From Planctomycetaceae bacterium (lineage in GTDB: Bacteria; Planctomycetota; Planctomycetia; Planctomycetales; Planctomycetaceae), in the NCBI GenBank assembly GCA_021732975.1, contig JAKFWC010000021.1, positions 124,001-188,000 on the forward strand: DNA of 64,000 nucleotides. Reading direction: 5' to 3'. Positions 1 to 7,894 of this stretch are shown in pieces (the first letter of the stretch is position 1; each line of letters begins with the position of its first letter). Position numbers and translations under genes: made by a program. Below the pieces are notes generated by a model. It made no database searches. It was given only the letters and a program-made list of their open reading frames with translations, and was not told where the DNA came from.

Positions 1-3000
1 TTCATGCCGCGAATGGCCACTCCGCCGGTGCTGTCCGCGAACAGACCTTCATTCGTACTTTGGACGATGCTCCCACCGGCGCCCACGACATCGCTACCGG
101 GATCGATGATCAGCGAGAAACCAGTGCCGCTGGCGGTGTTGTCGACGAGGCGGATCCCTTCGTCACCAGACTGCGTCGCCGAGACGCTGTTGAAGGTCAT
201 GCTGGTGACGGAGTTCTCCACGTTGATGGCGGAATCGAATACGGTCGCGATCGTTCCGGACTGCACGAACAACCCGCCGGTGACCGGATCGGTTGTCCGC
301 GTGCCGACATTCAGGGCGAACAAGCCTTCGCCGAATGAACCGGCAATGTTGAGCTGTTGAGCGGTCACATTTCCTGGATTGTCGGTGACGGACATGCCGG
401 CAACCGTGTTGGGGCCGAGGGAAGTGTTCCCACCCAGGGCGCCGACAATCGTTAATGTCTGGAAGTTGATCGTATTCGGATTCGAGGCAATCACGACCGC
501 GGGATCGAACGACGGTCCAAGATTGTTATTCTGCACGTCGAAATTGTTGGCGATATTGGTGAGTCCGCGGAAGATCACGTCGCCCTGTTCGCCGATAATG
601 GAGATCCCGGAATTACCGCGGTCATCGATGGCCACCGTGCTGAAGCTGACGGTGGATTGATCGTCACGAATGTCGATGCCGATCCCGGAGAAGTCGTTGA
701 TATTGGTGATGCCCGTAACCGTGAAGTTGCCGGTATTGTTCGCAACGGCGGCATTGTCGTTGCCGATGCTGATGGCAATCCCGCCCACCCGTGCATCCAC
801 TGTGGGGGGAACTGCCAGCGGATCCCCCGGTACGAAGATTTCCGTGCCGCCGGTTAAGGTGATATCGCGGAAGATGGCGTCCCCGGAACTGGCCTGGTAG
901 CTCAACGCGGCGGCATTCGGCGCACCCGCACCACTCACGATCGACAGCGAGTTATTGAACCGTACATCGCCGACGTTGTCGTGCAGGGACACCCCGCCGA
1001 CGGAGCGGTTGGTAATGCTGACGGAATCGTTGAAGATCGTGCGGCCGGAAGTGGTGAGCGTCAGGACTTCAATCCCTTCGCCATCGGGATTGTCGATAAA
1101 CACCCCTCGGCTGAAGCTGAAGACGCCGCCGCTGGCGTTGATGTTGATGCCGTCGACTCCCGGAGTCGTATCCGAGATGCGGACATCACCGAAGATTGCC
1201 GCACCGCGGGCATTATTGATCGCGATCCCGCCGGCATTGTCGTAGATGATCGACGACGGCGTCGCGCCGAAGAGGTCAACCAGGCCACCGGTGGTATTGT
1301 CGATCTGAACGGCGTTTCCGCCTGGGTTCGTGAAGTTGTACTCAATGTCCGCTGTGACGGCCGATCCATCACCTTCAAACGTGACGACCGGGGCACCGCC
1401 CACTACGTGCAGGCCAACTTGAGCGGCATTGAGGATGTGTGTCCGATCGAACGAAACGGTGTTGACGTTGTTCAACAAGACGCCGTCAGCGCCCGCGAAG
1501 TTGATGTCGACCTGGCGAACGACGACGTTGTTAACCCCGTCGCCGAAGATCCCGTTGCCGGTTGCACCCGAAGTCGAGATCGTTTCATCGCCGATCCGGA
1601 AGCCGCTGAATTCGGCATTCGAGGCCAGGGTGACGCCGTCGCCGGCGATGTCCGTAAAGATCGGCCGCAATTCCGCAACCGCCGGATCCGGATCGTCATT
1701 CACGCGGGGCAGATTCACGAGACCGAACGGCGGCAGATTGATCTGATGGACCACGCCGTCGGCTTCACCCAGCACGCGGACATTCGGCTCCAGCACGATG
1801 TTCGTATTGTTGTAGGCGCTGTTGGTATGCACAAAAATGATATCGCCTGGATACGGCGAGACCGGCACGTTGAACGGAGGGTCGGTGAAGAGGTTCGCCT
1901 GGGCCTGGGCGATCGTCAGGAACGGGTTTTCCGCGGTTCCCAGGAATGGACCGTTATTCGGATCGGCGGGGTTATTTGCCACATGCTCCACCAGGTATGG
2001 AGTCCCGTCCGGCTTCAATGCCACGATGTCCGTTTCCAGCACGTCGGTCCGGGAGACCACCGCCGTGTACTGACGTTGGACCGGTGTGGTCATGCGGCTG
2101 AACTGCGATTTCGGCCGATTGGTATCTTCGCGGAAGCCGCCGAACTGCAACGCCACACTGAAGACCACGTTGGTATCAAAGACGGTATCGTTGGTAACTT
2201 CCAGCGCCATCGCGAGGTTCGGCGTCACTTCACCTTGCAGGCGACCCTTCCAACCGGTGGTGTTCGGAACCTTGGGACCATTGAAGTGGTACCAACCGGC
2301 GAACAGTCGCAGGTCGTGTGCCGTCGAGAAGCGACCGGGCAGCGGCACGCCGACTTCGTGATCGAGGCCCTTCATCTGCGTGCCAAAGGTTCGGACCTGA
2401 TCGTAAAGGATCTGGTTACCCGCGAAACGAATCGAGTCCTGCAGGAACCGCAGTCCCAACTCCTTCTGCTCGCTGGAAACCGGGAAGTACATATTCAGCC
2501 GCGAATCCCAGTTGTTACCAAGGGTTTCAAAGCCCATGCCGGCCTGACGGAACAGCGAACCGGACGTGTTGTCGTAGTCGTAGTAGGCATTGATGCCGAA
2601 GATGCGGTCCCATTTGCGGACATAATGACGGTAACCGGCACCCACGTTGGCACCCCAACCGTCATCATCACTGCGATAACCGCGGGCATTGCCGAACAGC
2701 ATGCCGTCTTCGAGGAAGAAGTACGGCATGACTTCGAGCGGGGCGATGCCACTCTCGCGGCCGATGCCGGGTCCGGTGACATATCCCGCGCGCCACTGTG
2801 CGCCGAGTGCCGAGCCGTTTCGGCCGGTGACTCGATCATCGTAGAAGATGCTATCTTCCAGAGCGCTGCGAGAAGGGTCGTCGGACTCTTGTCCCAAGCC
2901 GAGGCTTGGCCAGATGGCCAGCCACAGGGCGATGGCAATCCAGGCGCAACGCCAGCCAAGGGGCATCAAGTCACTCGTTCGACGCGGATTGAACCACTGC

Positions 3001-3002
3001 AT
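1..3002 (-). CDS. Inverse autotransporter beta-domain protein with right-handed beta-helix passenger (3' end beyond window)
   Basis: The reverse strand is open without a stop from ATG at 3002 to the window edge, giving about 1000 residues of a longer protein. Residues 1-38 form a signal peptide with a tryptophan-rich hydrophobic core. Residues about 60-330 match the inverse autotransporter (intimin/invasin type) beta-barrel: alternating hydrophobic strands, GAGYRHY, then FGINAYYDYDN near residue 135. From about residue 360 (PFLTIAQAQ, then GDIIFVH) the sequence becomes Asn/Gly/Val-rich, with about 20-25-residue repeats typical of a right-handed parallel beta-helix. Family knowledge: the barrel inserts in the outer membrane through BamA and exports the C-terminal passenger, giving a surface adhesin or enzyme. 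A downstream start at Met13 (2966) is possible. A longer forward reading frame over 981-3104 is a shadow. The barrel assignment is good; the passenger function is unknown. Confidence 0.85.
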   Translation of the reverse strand, partial: MQWFNPRRTSDLMPLGWRCAWIAIALWLAIWPSLGLGQESDDPSRSALEDSIFYDDRVTGRNGSALGAQWRAGYVTGPGIGRESGIAPLEVMPYFFLEDGMLFGNARGYRSDDDGWGANVGAGYRHYVRKWDRIFGINAYYDYDNTSGSLFRQAGMGFETLGNNWDSRLNMYFPVSSEQKELGLRFLQDSIRFAGNQILYDQVRTFGTQMKGLDHEVGVPLPGRFSTAHDLRLFAGWYHFNGPKVPNTTGWKGRLQGEVTPNLAMALEVTNDTVFDTNVVFSVALQFGGFREDTNRPKSQFSRMTTPVQRQYTAVVSRTDVLETDIVALKPDGTPYLVEHVANNPADPNNGPFLGTAENPFLTIAQAQANLFTDPPFNVPVSPYPGDIIFVHTNSAYNNTNIVLEPNVRVLGEADGVVHQINLPPFGLVNLPRVNDDPDPAVAELRPIFTDIAGDGVTLASNAEFSGFRIGDETISTSGATGNGIFGDGVNNVVVRQVDINFAGADGVLLNNVNTVSFDRTHILNAAQVGLHVVGGAPVVTFEGDGSAVTADIEYNFTNPGGNAVQIDNTTGGLVDLFGATPSSIIYDNAGGIAINNARGAAIFGDVRISDTTPGVDGININASGGVFSFSRGVFIDNPDGEGIEVLTLTTSGRTIFNDSVSITNRSVGGVSLHDNVGDVRFNNSLSIVSGAGAPNAAALSYQASSGDAIFRDITLTGGTEIFVPGDPLAVPPTVDARVGGIAISIGNDNAAVANNTGNFTVTGITNINDFSGIGIDIRDDQSTVSFSTVAIDDRGNSGISIIGEQGDVIFRGLTNIANNFDVQNNNLGPSFDPAVVIASNPNTINFQTLTIVGALGGNTSLGPNTVAGMSVTDNPGNVTAQQLNIAGSFGEGLFALNVGTRTTDPVTGGLFVQSGTIATVFDSAINVENSVTSMTFNSVSATQSGDEGIRLVDNTASGTGFSLIIDPGSDVVGAGGSIVQSTNEGLFADSTGGVAIRGM

Positions 3003-3329
3003 CGAAACACCTTTGCGGGTACGGACATTCACGGACGACGCCGTGACAGGGCCGAAAATCTACGAACACGATGGGATCGTCGGGAGAGAGACGGCGGGTT
3101 TTAGCGAGCCGTACCACCCCGATCAATGCGAATCCCCATCGACAACCCCGGTTTCGCCTCAAGATCGGGGGGTTTCGACCGGAATTGCAAAAAGTGCATC
3201 TGCGAATCGGCGGAATCTGCCACCCCGACAGCAGAATTTCACCACTGCGACCGCTTAAAATTCCGCAAACCACAGACGCCCAGGGTTTCTTAACCCTGCG
3301 TCTCTTTTCACTGAAGGAAATGTCCCCTC
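3003..3329. other. Divergent intergenic region between the autotransporter and hydrolase genes
   Basis: No convincing reading frame is seen. The region should hold both divergent promoters, but I find no clear -35/-10 pair. Near the right end (3278-3308) lies a decayed copy of the GCCCAGGG-type palindrome found elsewhere in the window. AAGGAAA about ten bases before 3330 is a plausible ribosome binding site for the hydrolase. Confidence 0.5.
3278..3308. repeat. Degenerate GCCCAGGGTT palindrome
   Basis: GCCCAGGGTT, a four-base loop TCTT and AACCCTGCGT form an imperfect hairpin followed by CTCTTTTC. It resembles the identical 33-base elements at 32382-32414 and 60140-60172, including the trailing CTCTT. 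Here it lies upstream of the hydrolase rather than after a stop codon. Confidence 0.55.
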
Positions 3330-4259
3330 ATGGCCACCGCCGACTTCCGTGATCGCCTCTTGCAATGCCTCGGCGGAGACTGGCCCGCTTCACCGCCGTT
3401 GAATGTTCGTATGCGGGAAACCATTCAGCGGGAAGGGTTTACAGTCCACTCCGTCTTCTATGATGCGGAACCGAACGACTCCATTCCTGCGATGCTGCTG
3501 ATCCCCGATGGAGTCACCCCGGAGAAGCCCGCCCCCGCGGTTGCCGTTTGGCATCAGCACAACGGGGAGTGGCACCTCGGCAAGAGCGAACCCGCTGGAC
3601 TCGCGGGCAACCCCATGCACCACACCGGAGCCGCTTTGGCGAAACAGGGTTACGTCGTGTTGTGCCCCGACGCCCAATGTTTTGAGGAACGCCGCAGCCC
3701 GCACCTCAAGAATGGCGATTACGAACGCTTCGAGTTTCTTCGATCCGTTATCGCCGGCAAATGCATGGCATGGAAGAACATTCTCGACATGCGGCGGGCG
3801 ATCGATTTCCTTGTCAGTCGCAAAGAAGTCGTTGCAAATAAGGTCGGTTGTTACGGCCACTCGATGGGATCAACACACACCTGGCTGGTCGGCCCATGGG
3901 AACCGCGGATCAAATGTCTCGTCGGCAATTGCTGTCTGCCAACTTACGCAGGTATCCACAAGGAACACCTCTTACATTGCTTTCCGAATTTCATCCCGGG
4001 GCTGGGGCAATACGGGGACACACCGGACATCGCCGCGTTGATTGCTCCGCGACCACTGCTTCTGAACTTTGGAGATCAGGACCGCGGCAGCCCCATCGAC
4101 GAAGTCCGCGCCGCGATTCCGATCATTCAACGTGCCTATGACAGCATGCACGCTGGGGATAAATTCGAGGCATTCATCGAACCGAACACCGGTCATGTGT
4201 TGTCGGAAACGATGTGGCAGAAAACGCTGGGATGGTTCAACCGGCATCTACGCGGATAA
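3330..4259 (+). CDS. Alpha/beta hydrolase (dienelactone hydrolase / acetyl xylan esterase-like)
   Basis: A 309-residue single-domain hydrolase without a signal peptide, so probably cytoplasmic. The nucleophile elbow is G-H-S-M-G with Ser178. The acid is probably Asp249 or Asp251 in NFGDQDRGSP, and the histidine is His289 in EPNTGHV. The family (dienelactone hydrolase / Abhydrolase_7, near prolyl oligopeptidases) cleaves esters, often acetyl groups on sugars; the substrate cannot be told from the sequence. ATG at 3330 is preceded by AAGGAAA. The gene faces purQ convergently across the repeat block at 4272-4420 and has no operon partner. Confidence 0.85.
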   Translation: MATADFRDRLLQCLGGDWPASPPLNVRMRETIQREGFTVHSVFYDAEPNDSIPAMLLIPDGVTPEKPAPAVAVWHQHNGEWHLGKSEPAGLAGNPMHHTGAALAKQGYVVLCPDAQCFEERRSPHLKNGDYERFEFLRSVIAGKCMAWKNILDMRRAIDFLVSRKEVVANKVGCYGHSMGSTHTWLVGPWEPRIKCLVGNCCLPTYAGIHKEHLLHCFPNFIPGLGQYGDTPDIAALIAPRPLLLNFGDQDRGSPIDEVRAAIPIIQRAYDSMHAGDKFEAFIEPNTGHVLSETMWQKTLGWFNRHLRG

Positions 4260-4271
4260 GACGAGCATTCC

Positions 4272-4420
4272 GGGTGGCCCCGCTTGTCTTCAAGCGGGGT
4301 GCGCAGCACAAGAAGCCTGAGATCAACTGACCGAACAACGGAACGGGTTGCAACCCAGCACCGTTTCTGCTGGGCTTCTTGAGTCTGTGGCTCCCGGCTT
4401 GCGGACAAGCCGGGCCACCC
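4272..4420. repeat. Composite palindromic element (two tetraloop hairpins in inverted arrangement)
   Basis: Hairpin 1 is CCCCGCTTG-TCTT-CAAGCGGGG at 4278-4299. Hairpin 2 is CCCGGCTTG-CGGA-CAAGCCGGG at 4393-4414. The flanks GGTGGCC (from 4274) and GGCCACC (to 4419) are also complementary, so the whole 150 bases is one large imperfect palindrome, with AAGAAGCC and GGCTTCTT facing inside. It lies between two convergent genes, as expected for a bidirectional terminator. Confidence 0.75.
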
Positions 4421-4432
4421 ATGGATAAGCCG

Positions 4433-5236
4433 CTATTGGAAATACCGCACAGCGTTCTGGAAGATTCGCAGGCCGTCGCCGAATTCACTCGCGGGTCGGC
4501 GAGTCCATTGCGGGTGTTGCGTGCCGAACAGAAAGCGTTCCGGGTGCGGCATCAATCCGAGCATCCGGCCGGTGGGATCGCCCAATCCAGCGAGATCGGC
4601 GATCGAACCGTTCGGATTCGCCGACCACGCGGGGCTGCGGCCGTTGTCGGAGACGGCCCACGGGATGTATCGCAGCGCCGACTGCCCCCGTTGCTCCCAC
4701 CGCGTGACAACTTCCGGACTGCGGGCGACCAATCGGCCTTCCGCATGGGCAATCGGCAAGTCGATTTCATCAATCCCGCGTAAAAAGACATTTGTCGAGC
4801 TGCCGACTTTGAGCCGTACCCACCGTGCGGTGTAGCGGCCGTTTTCGTTCCAAGTGAGCGTTGCCGACGGTTTCTCACGGTTCGCCGAAGACCATCCTTC
4901 CGCTCCGTCTGGCAAAACACCGGCTTTCACCAGCACTTGAAAGCCGTTGCAGATGCCGAGCACGAGTTTGTCGGCACTCAGGAACTGTGCGACCACATCC
5001 GCGAGGTGTGCTCGCAACTGGCTCGCAAAGACGACACCGCTACCAAGGTCGTCGCCGTAGCTGAAGCCACCGGGCACGCAGAGGATTTGATAGTTGTCGA
5101 GTTGCTGCGGTTGTTCGAGCAGCCGAAACAGATGGACCGCCTCAGCTTGTCCGCCGCTCAGGTTAAAAGCGTGGGCCGTTTCCGGATCACAGTTGGTTCC
5201 AGGCGCACGCAGCACACACACACGCGGGGCAGGCAT
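4433..5236 (-). CDS. purQ: Phosphoribosylformylglycinamidine synthase, glutaminase subunit PurQ
   Basis: The glutaminase component of FGAM synthase, which releases ammonia from glutamine for the fourth step of de novo purine synthesis; cytoplasmic. From ATG at 5236 it has 267 residues in the class I glutamine amidotransferase fold of the GATase_5 family. The N-terminal RAPGTNCD motif and GGFSYGDDLGSG are typical of PurQ. The catalytic Cys96 lies in GICNGFQ, and His231/Glu233 in PHPERF complete the triad. A TTG eight codons upstream extends the frame, but homologues begin at MPAPRVCVLR. The partner purL/purS genes are not in the window, so purQ stands alone here. Confidence 0.95.
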   Translation of the reverse strand: MPAPRVCVLRAPGTNCDPETAHAFNLSGGQAEAVHLFRLLEQPQQLDNYQILCVPGGFSYGDDLGSGVVFASQLRAHLADVVAQFLSADKLVLGICNGFQVLVKAGVLPDGAEGWSSANREKPSATLTWNENGRYTARWVRLKVGSSTNVFLRGIDEIDLPIAHAEGRLVARSPEVVTRWEQRGQSALRYIPWAVSDNGRSPAWSANPNGSIADLAGLGDPTGRMLGLMPHPERFLFGTQHPQWTRRPASEFGDGLRIFQNAVRYFQ

Positions 5237-5410
5237 CGTCGATTCCGTCACAGTGTTCAAGTCACGCCATAGTGGCGAGCCCTTATCATATCACCGTGTG
5301 AACGATTCCCCAAGAATGCGGTCCGCGGCGAATCATCGGCAAAATCTGATTGATCGTGTGGTCGGTGCTCGTTACTTTGAAGTGGATGTCTCGTTGGTTT
5401 TCAGGATGTC

Positions 5411-6079
5411 GTGCTCGTGTCCGCCGCCACCTTGCCCGTTGAGCACGACGCCGATTCCGCACCAGGAGGGATCGAGGTTCATGTCACCTTCGAGACCACG
5501 CTCGGGTTGCTGGCCGCGTTCTTTATCGGCTTCTTTGCCCCGGTGGCGAGTGCCATCTTCGTGATTGTCGGCGTGGCGAAACATCGGCCGATGCTGGCCA
5601 TTGCGGCACTCATGGCCACGCTCATTTCCGGTCGAGCCGCAGTGATGATCGCCCGCATGGCGGCTCAGGCGTCGATGGGTTGGCTGGGAGGCCCTCCCCC
5701 GGCGACGCGTCTGACAGACCCCGCCAGCAAGACGCATCTGCCCTTTGCATTGGCCATGGCCGCGTTGTTACCGCATTACTCGTGGTTCTTCCGGCCGATT
5801 TTATCTGCGTGGTGGCTGGCCCACTTTTGCGGAGCGGCGGCGTTTGGTCACACGGTGGCGATGAGTCTCATTCAGCGACTCGATGCCGCAACCGCGGTCC
5901 TGGCATTGCCGCTGGCGGTGGTCGTTCATTTTGCGTTTCTGTTCGCGTCCAATTTGTACTTGGTGCTGGCCGCACGGGCGATTCTCCGATCCCCCAAGTT
6001 CTGCGTGCGCGTGTGGAAGTACCGGTTCGTGATTGATTTCCTCATCGCCACGGCGCTGGTGCTGACCAGTCGTCGATGA
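5411..6079 (+). CDS. Hypothetical multi-pass membrane protein
   Basis: A 222-residue protein dominated by hydrophobic stretches: about residues 30-55, 62-80, 112-140, 155-180 and 200-220, so four to five membrane segments. I do not recognise the family. The start is GTG at 5411, chosen because AGGA (5403-5406) sits at a good distance; no ATG is in frame near it. A GPPPATRL loop in the middle is probably cytoplasmic or periplasmic. It stands between purQ (divergent) and the coiled-coil gene (convergent). Confidence 0.65.
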   Translation: MLVSAATLPVEHDADSAPGGIEVHVTFETTLGLLAAFFIGFFAPVASAIFVIVGVAKHRPMLAIAALMATLISGRAAVMIARMAAQASMGWLGGPPPATRLTDPASKTHLPFALAMAALLPHYSWFFRPILSAWWLAHFCGAAAFGHTVAMSLIQRLDAATAVLALPLAVVVHFAFLFASNLYLVLAARAILRSPKFCVRVWKYRFVIDFLIATALVLTSRR

Positions 6080-6094
6080 CACTCAACAGTGCAT

Positions 6095-6120
6095 CCCAAG
6101 GATGGTAATCCCTGGGTGTC
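6095..6120. repeat. CCCAGGGAT-type palindrome, slightly decayed
   Basis: CCCAAGGAT-GGTA-ATCCCTGGG followed by TGTC: a nine-base stem with one mismatch and a four-base loop. It matches the copies at 9922-9947 and within ubiD at 62724-62747, whose right flank is GCGTC. It lies between convergent genes and touches the stop codon of the coiled-coil gene (6119-6121). Confidence 0.65.
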
Positions 6121-6970
6121 AGTTTTTGCTTTTTTTCTTGCCGCGGTTGTCGTCCCGTGCGTCTTGCAGTTTCTTCTGTTGCAGTTGCTGCGTGGCCTGG
6201 GTGACTTTCATTCGCGCCGCGGCAAGCGCGCGGAGTTCCTTCGCCACGGCAGTTTCGGCCCGATCTTCAGCAGCCTTGGAATCTTCAAAGGCTTTGCGTG
6301 CGGTTTTCAAATCGCGGTCGCGTTCCACGGCCTTTTCAAATCTTTCGAGCGCCACTTGGACATCCTTTTCGGCCCGGTCAATCTTGTCCGTGAGGACGGT
6401 CAATCCGGCATCGCGACGAAACGCCGCCTGTTCCAGTTCGCGGACTTTGGCCGTGGCTGCGAGATGGTCTTTCGCGAGTTGTTTCCGATCGACCTCCACA
6501 TCGTCATCGGCCGGGGCAAGCGCCGCCTTGGCACGCGCGAGCGCCGATTGAGCCGCTCGATAATCGTCCTGCGATTCCAGCATCTTTCGGACGGGTGCCG
6601 CCTGTTGATCGAATTCGGCCTGCACCGTTTTCAAGGCCCGCCGCGTGGCGGTTAATCCGGTGAGGTCAGCGTGCTCCCCTTCCAGTCGATCGAGTGTTTT
6701 CTGCAAGGCCGATGCGGCGGCTTGTCGTTGCGTCACGGTTTGCCGCACGCGCTGTTGCGCCTCACGCAAATCGGCTTCCGTCTTCTTCACTTCTTTCTGT
6801 ACATCGCGGAGGTGATCCTCCGCCTTGCGAACCGCTTCGTTCTCGCGCTGTTCATCACGTTTCTGTGCTGTAGATTGTTTGCTGGGACCTTTCTGGGCGG
6901 CTTCGATCGGCAGACAGAAACTCATTCCGCTCAGGCAAATGCTGATCCAGACTCGCCATGATGGCCGCAT
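6119..6970 (-). CDS. Secreted coiled-coil protein, function unknown
   Basis: A 283-residue protein with an N-terminal signal peptide (residues 1-24, ending near PIEAA). Almost everything after it is charged heptad-like helix (for example KAEDHLRDVQKEVKKTEAD), with Lys, Glu, Ala, Arg and Gln dominating, so a long coiled coil about 230 residues long in the periplasm. The tail is Lys-rich (GKKKSKN). GGAGAA five bases before ATG supports the start. No enzymatic motif is seen. It may be a structural or scaffold protein. The next gene upstream, 6997-7704, runs the same way only 26 bases away, so the two may be co-transcribed. Confidence 0.75.
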   Translation of the reverse strand: MRPSWRVWISICLSGMSFCLPIEAAQKGPSKQSTAQKRDEQRENEAVRKAEDHLRDVQKEVKKTEADLREAQQRVRQTVTQRQAAASALQKTLDRLEGEHADLTGLTATRRALKTVQAEFDQQAAPVRKMLESQDDYRAAQSALARAKAALAPADDDVEVDRKQLAKDHLAATAKVRELEQAAFRRDAGLTVLTDKIDRAEKDVQVALERFEKAVERDRDLKTARKAFEDSKAAEDRAETAVAKELRALAAARMKVTQATQQLQQKKLQDARDDNRGKKKSKN

Positions 6971-6996
6971 GCGGCTTCTCCAAACATGATTACCTG

Positions 6997-7704
6997 TTAG
7001 GGATCGACTCGAATCCGCATCCGGCGGACTTCAAACGGATGGTCTTCCGCCTGGATTCCAATCGAACCCGCGCTCAAAAACGCCGGGGTACTCTTGGACA
7101 GCGGTTGATCGTTCAGCGTCACGCTCAGTTCGCCGTCCTTGCTGACGATTTCCAGTCGGTTCCATTGACCAACCGGTTTGCGGGCCGATTCGCGGACTTC
7201 GGGATGGTCTTCCACGGTCGGGGCACTCGCGCCGCCGTTCTCTTTGATCATGCCGATCTGCACGTGCTTGCCTTGCACTTCGAGACTGACCGGCCAGATT
7301 TTGTGCTCGCCGGTGATGTAGATCATGAATCCGGTATTCCCCTTGAATTTCGTGTCGTCTTTCAATGACTCCGGACGGGGGTAGCGGTATTCCAATCGCC
7401 AGGTGAAGTTCTGAAACGAATCGTGAGAATAGAGATATCCGCGTGGTTTGCCGGTGCACGCGAGGCCTTCGGGGATCTCCGACCATGTACCGTCTTCCGC
7501 ACCGAAGGCGTCAAAATCGCTGCGGGTGAGCAGACGGAAGCCGTCTTCCAATGCGAACGGCGTGTCGGGTTCCACCGGCGCATCGGCGACCGGAGTCGCG
7601 GTGACTAGGGGTGTGTCAGCCGTGGGACTGGGTGCCGGAACGGGCGCGGTTGCTGTATTGCAACCCACGATAAGAAGCATCAATCCGACGTACCAGTTCC
7701 GCAT
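6997..7704 (-). CDS. DUF1080 (3-keto-disaccharide hydrolase fold) lipoprotein
   Basis: From ATG at 7704 (GGAG seven bases upstream) the protein has 235 residues. Residues 1-16 are a lipoprotein signal ending in LLIVGC, then a Pro/Thr/Ala-rich linker to about residue 55. The remainder is a beta-sandwich typical of DUF1080: FRLEYRYP-like strand pattern, GNTGFMIYITG, SLEVQG, GQWNRLEIV, and a closing strand PFEVRRMRIR. Members of this family in Planctomycetota are exported, concanavalin-like, and some hydrolyse 3-keto glycosides; here the substrate is unknown. It is expected to be anchored to a membrane by the Cys lipid. An ATG 12 codons earlier exists but places the lipobox too far in. Confidence 0.85.
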   Translation of the reverse strand: MRNWYVGLMLLIVGCNTATAPVPAPSPTADTPLVTATPVADAPVEPDTPFALEDGFRLLTRSDFDAFGAEDGTWSEIPEGLACTGKPRGYLYSHDSFQNFTWRLEYRYPRPESLKDDTKFKGNTGFMIYITGEHKIWPVSLEVQGKHVQIGMIKENGGASAPTVEDHPEVRESARKPVGQWNRLEIVSKDGELSVTLNDQPLSKSTPAFLSAGSIGIQAEDHPFEVRRMRIRVDP

Positions 7705-7806
7705 CTTCGCGCTCCGCCACAACATCGCTGTCTGTCTCAACAGCCGTCACTGTAGCGCGCAAGCCGAACCCCCGCAATCACGATTACTGAGAGACGTATG
7801 GATGCT

Positions 7807-7876
7807 TTGTGAGCGGCAAGGCGCTAGCCGCCGGTTCCTCGTAAAACACCGGCGGCTAGCGTCTTGCCGCTCACAA
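7807..7876. repeat. 29-bp inverted repeat hairpin
   Basis: Arms 7807-7835 and 7848-7876 are complementary over 29 bases with a single mismatch, enclosing a 12-base loop. The arm core is GCTAGCCGCCGGT. The element lies just after the flagellin stop codon (7895 on the reverse strand) and before the start of the DUF1080 lipoprotein. It may act as a terminator or as a mobile palindrome. Its sequence differs from the short tetraloop elements in this window. Confidence 0.8.
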
Positions 7877-7894
7877 GATTTATCATCAACCTCT

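Noticed and set aside
981..3104. A 707-codon forward reading frame
   Set aside because: It lies opposite the inverse autotransporter gene, lacks any domain character and is His/Arg/Asp-rich, typical of a shadow frame in GC-rich DNA.
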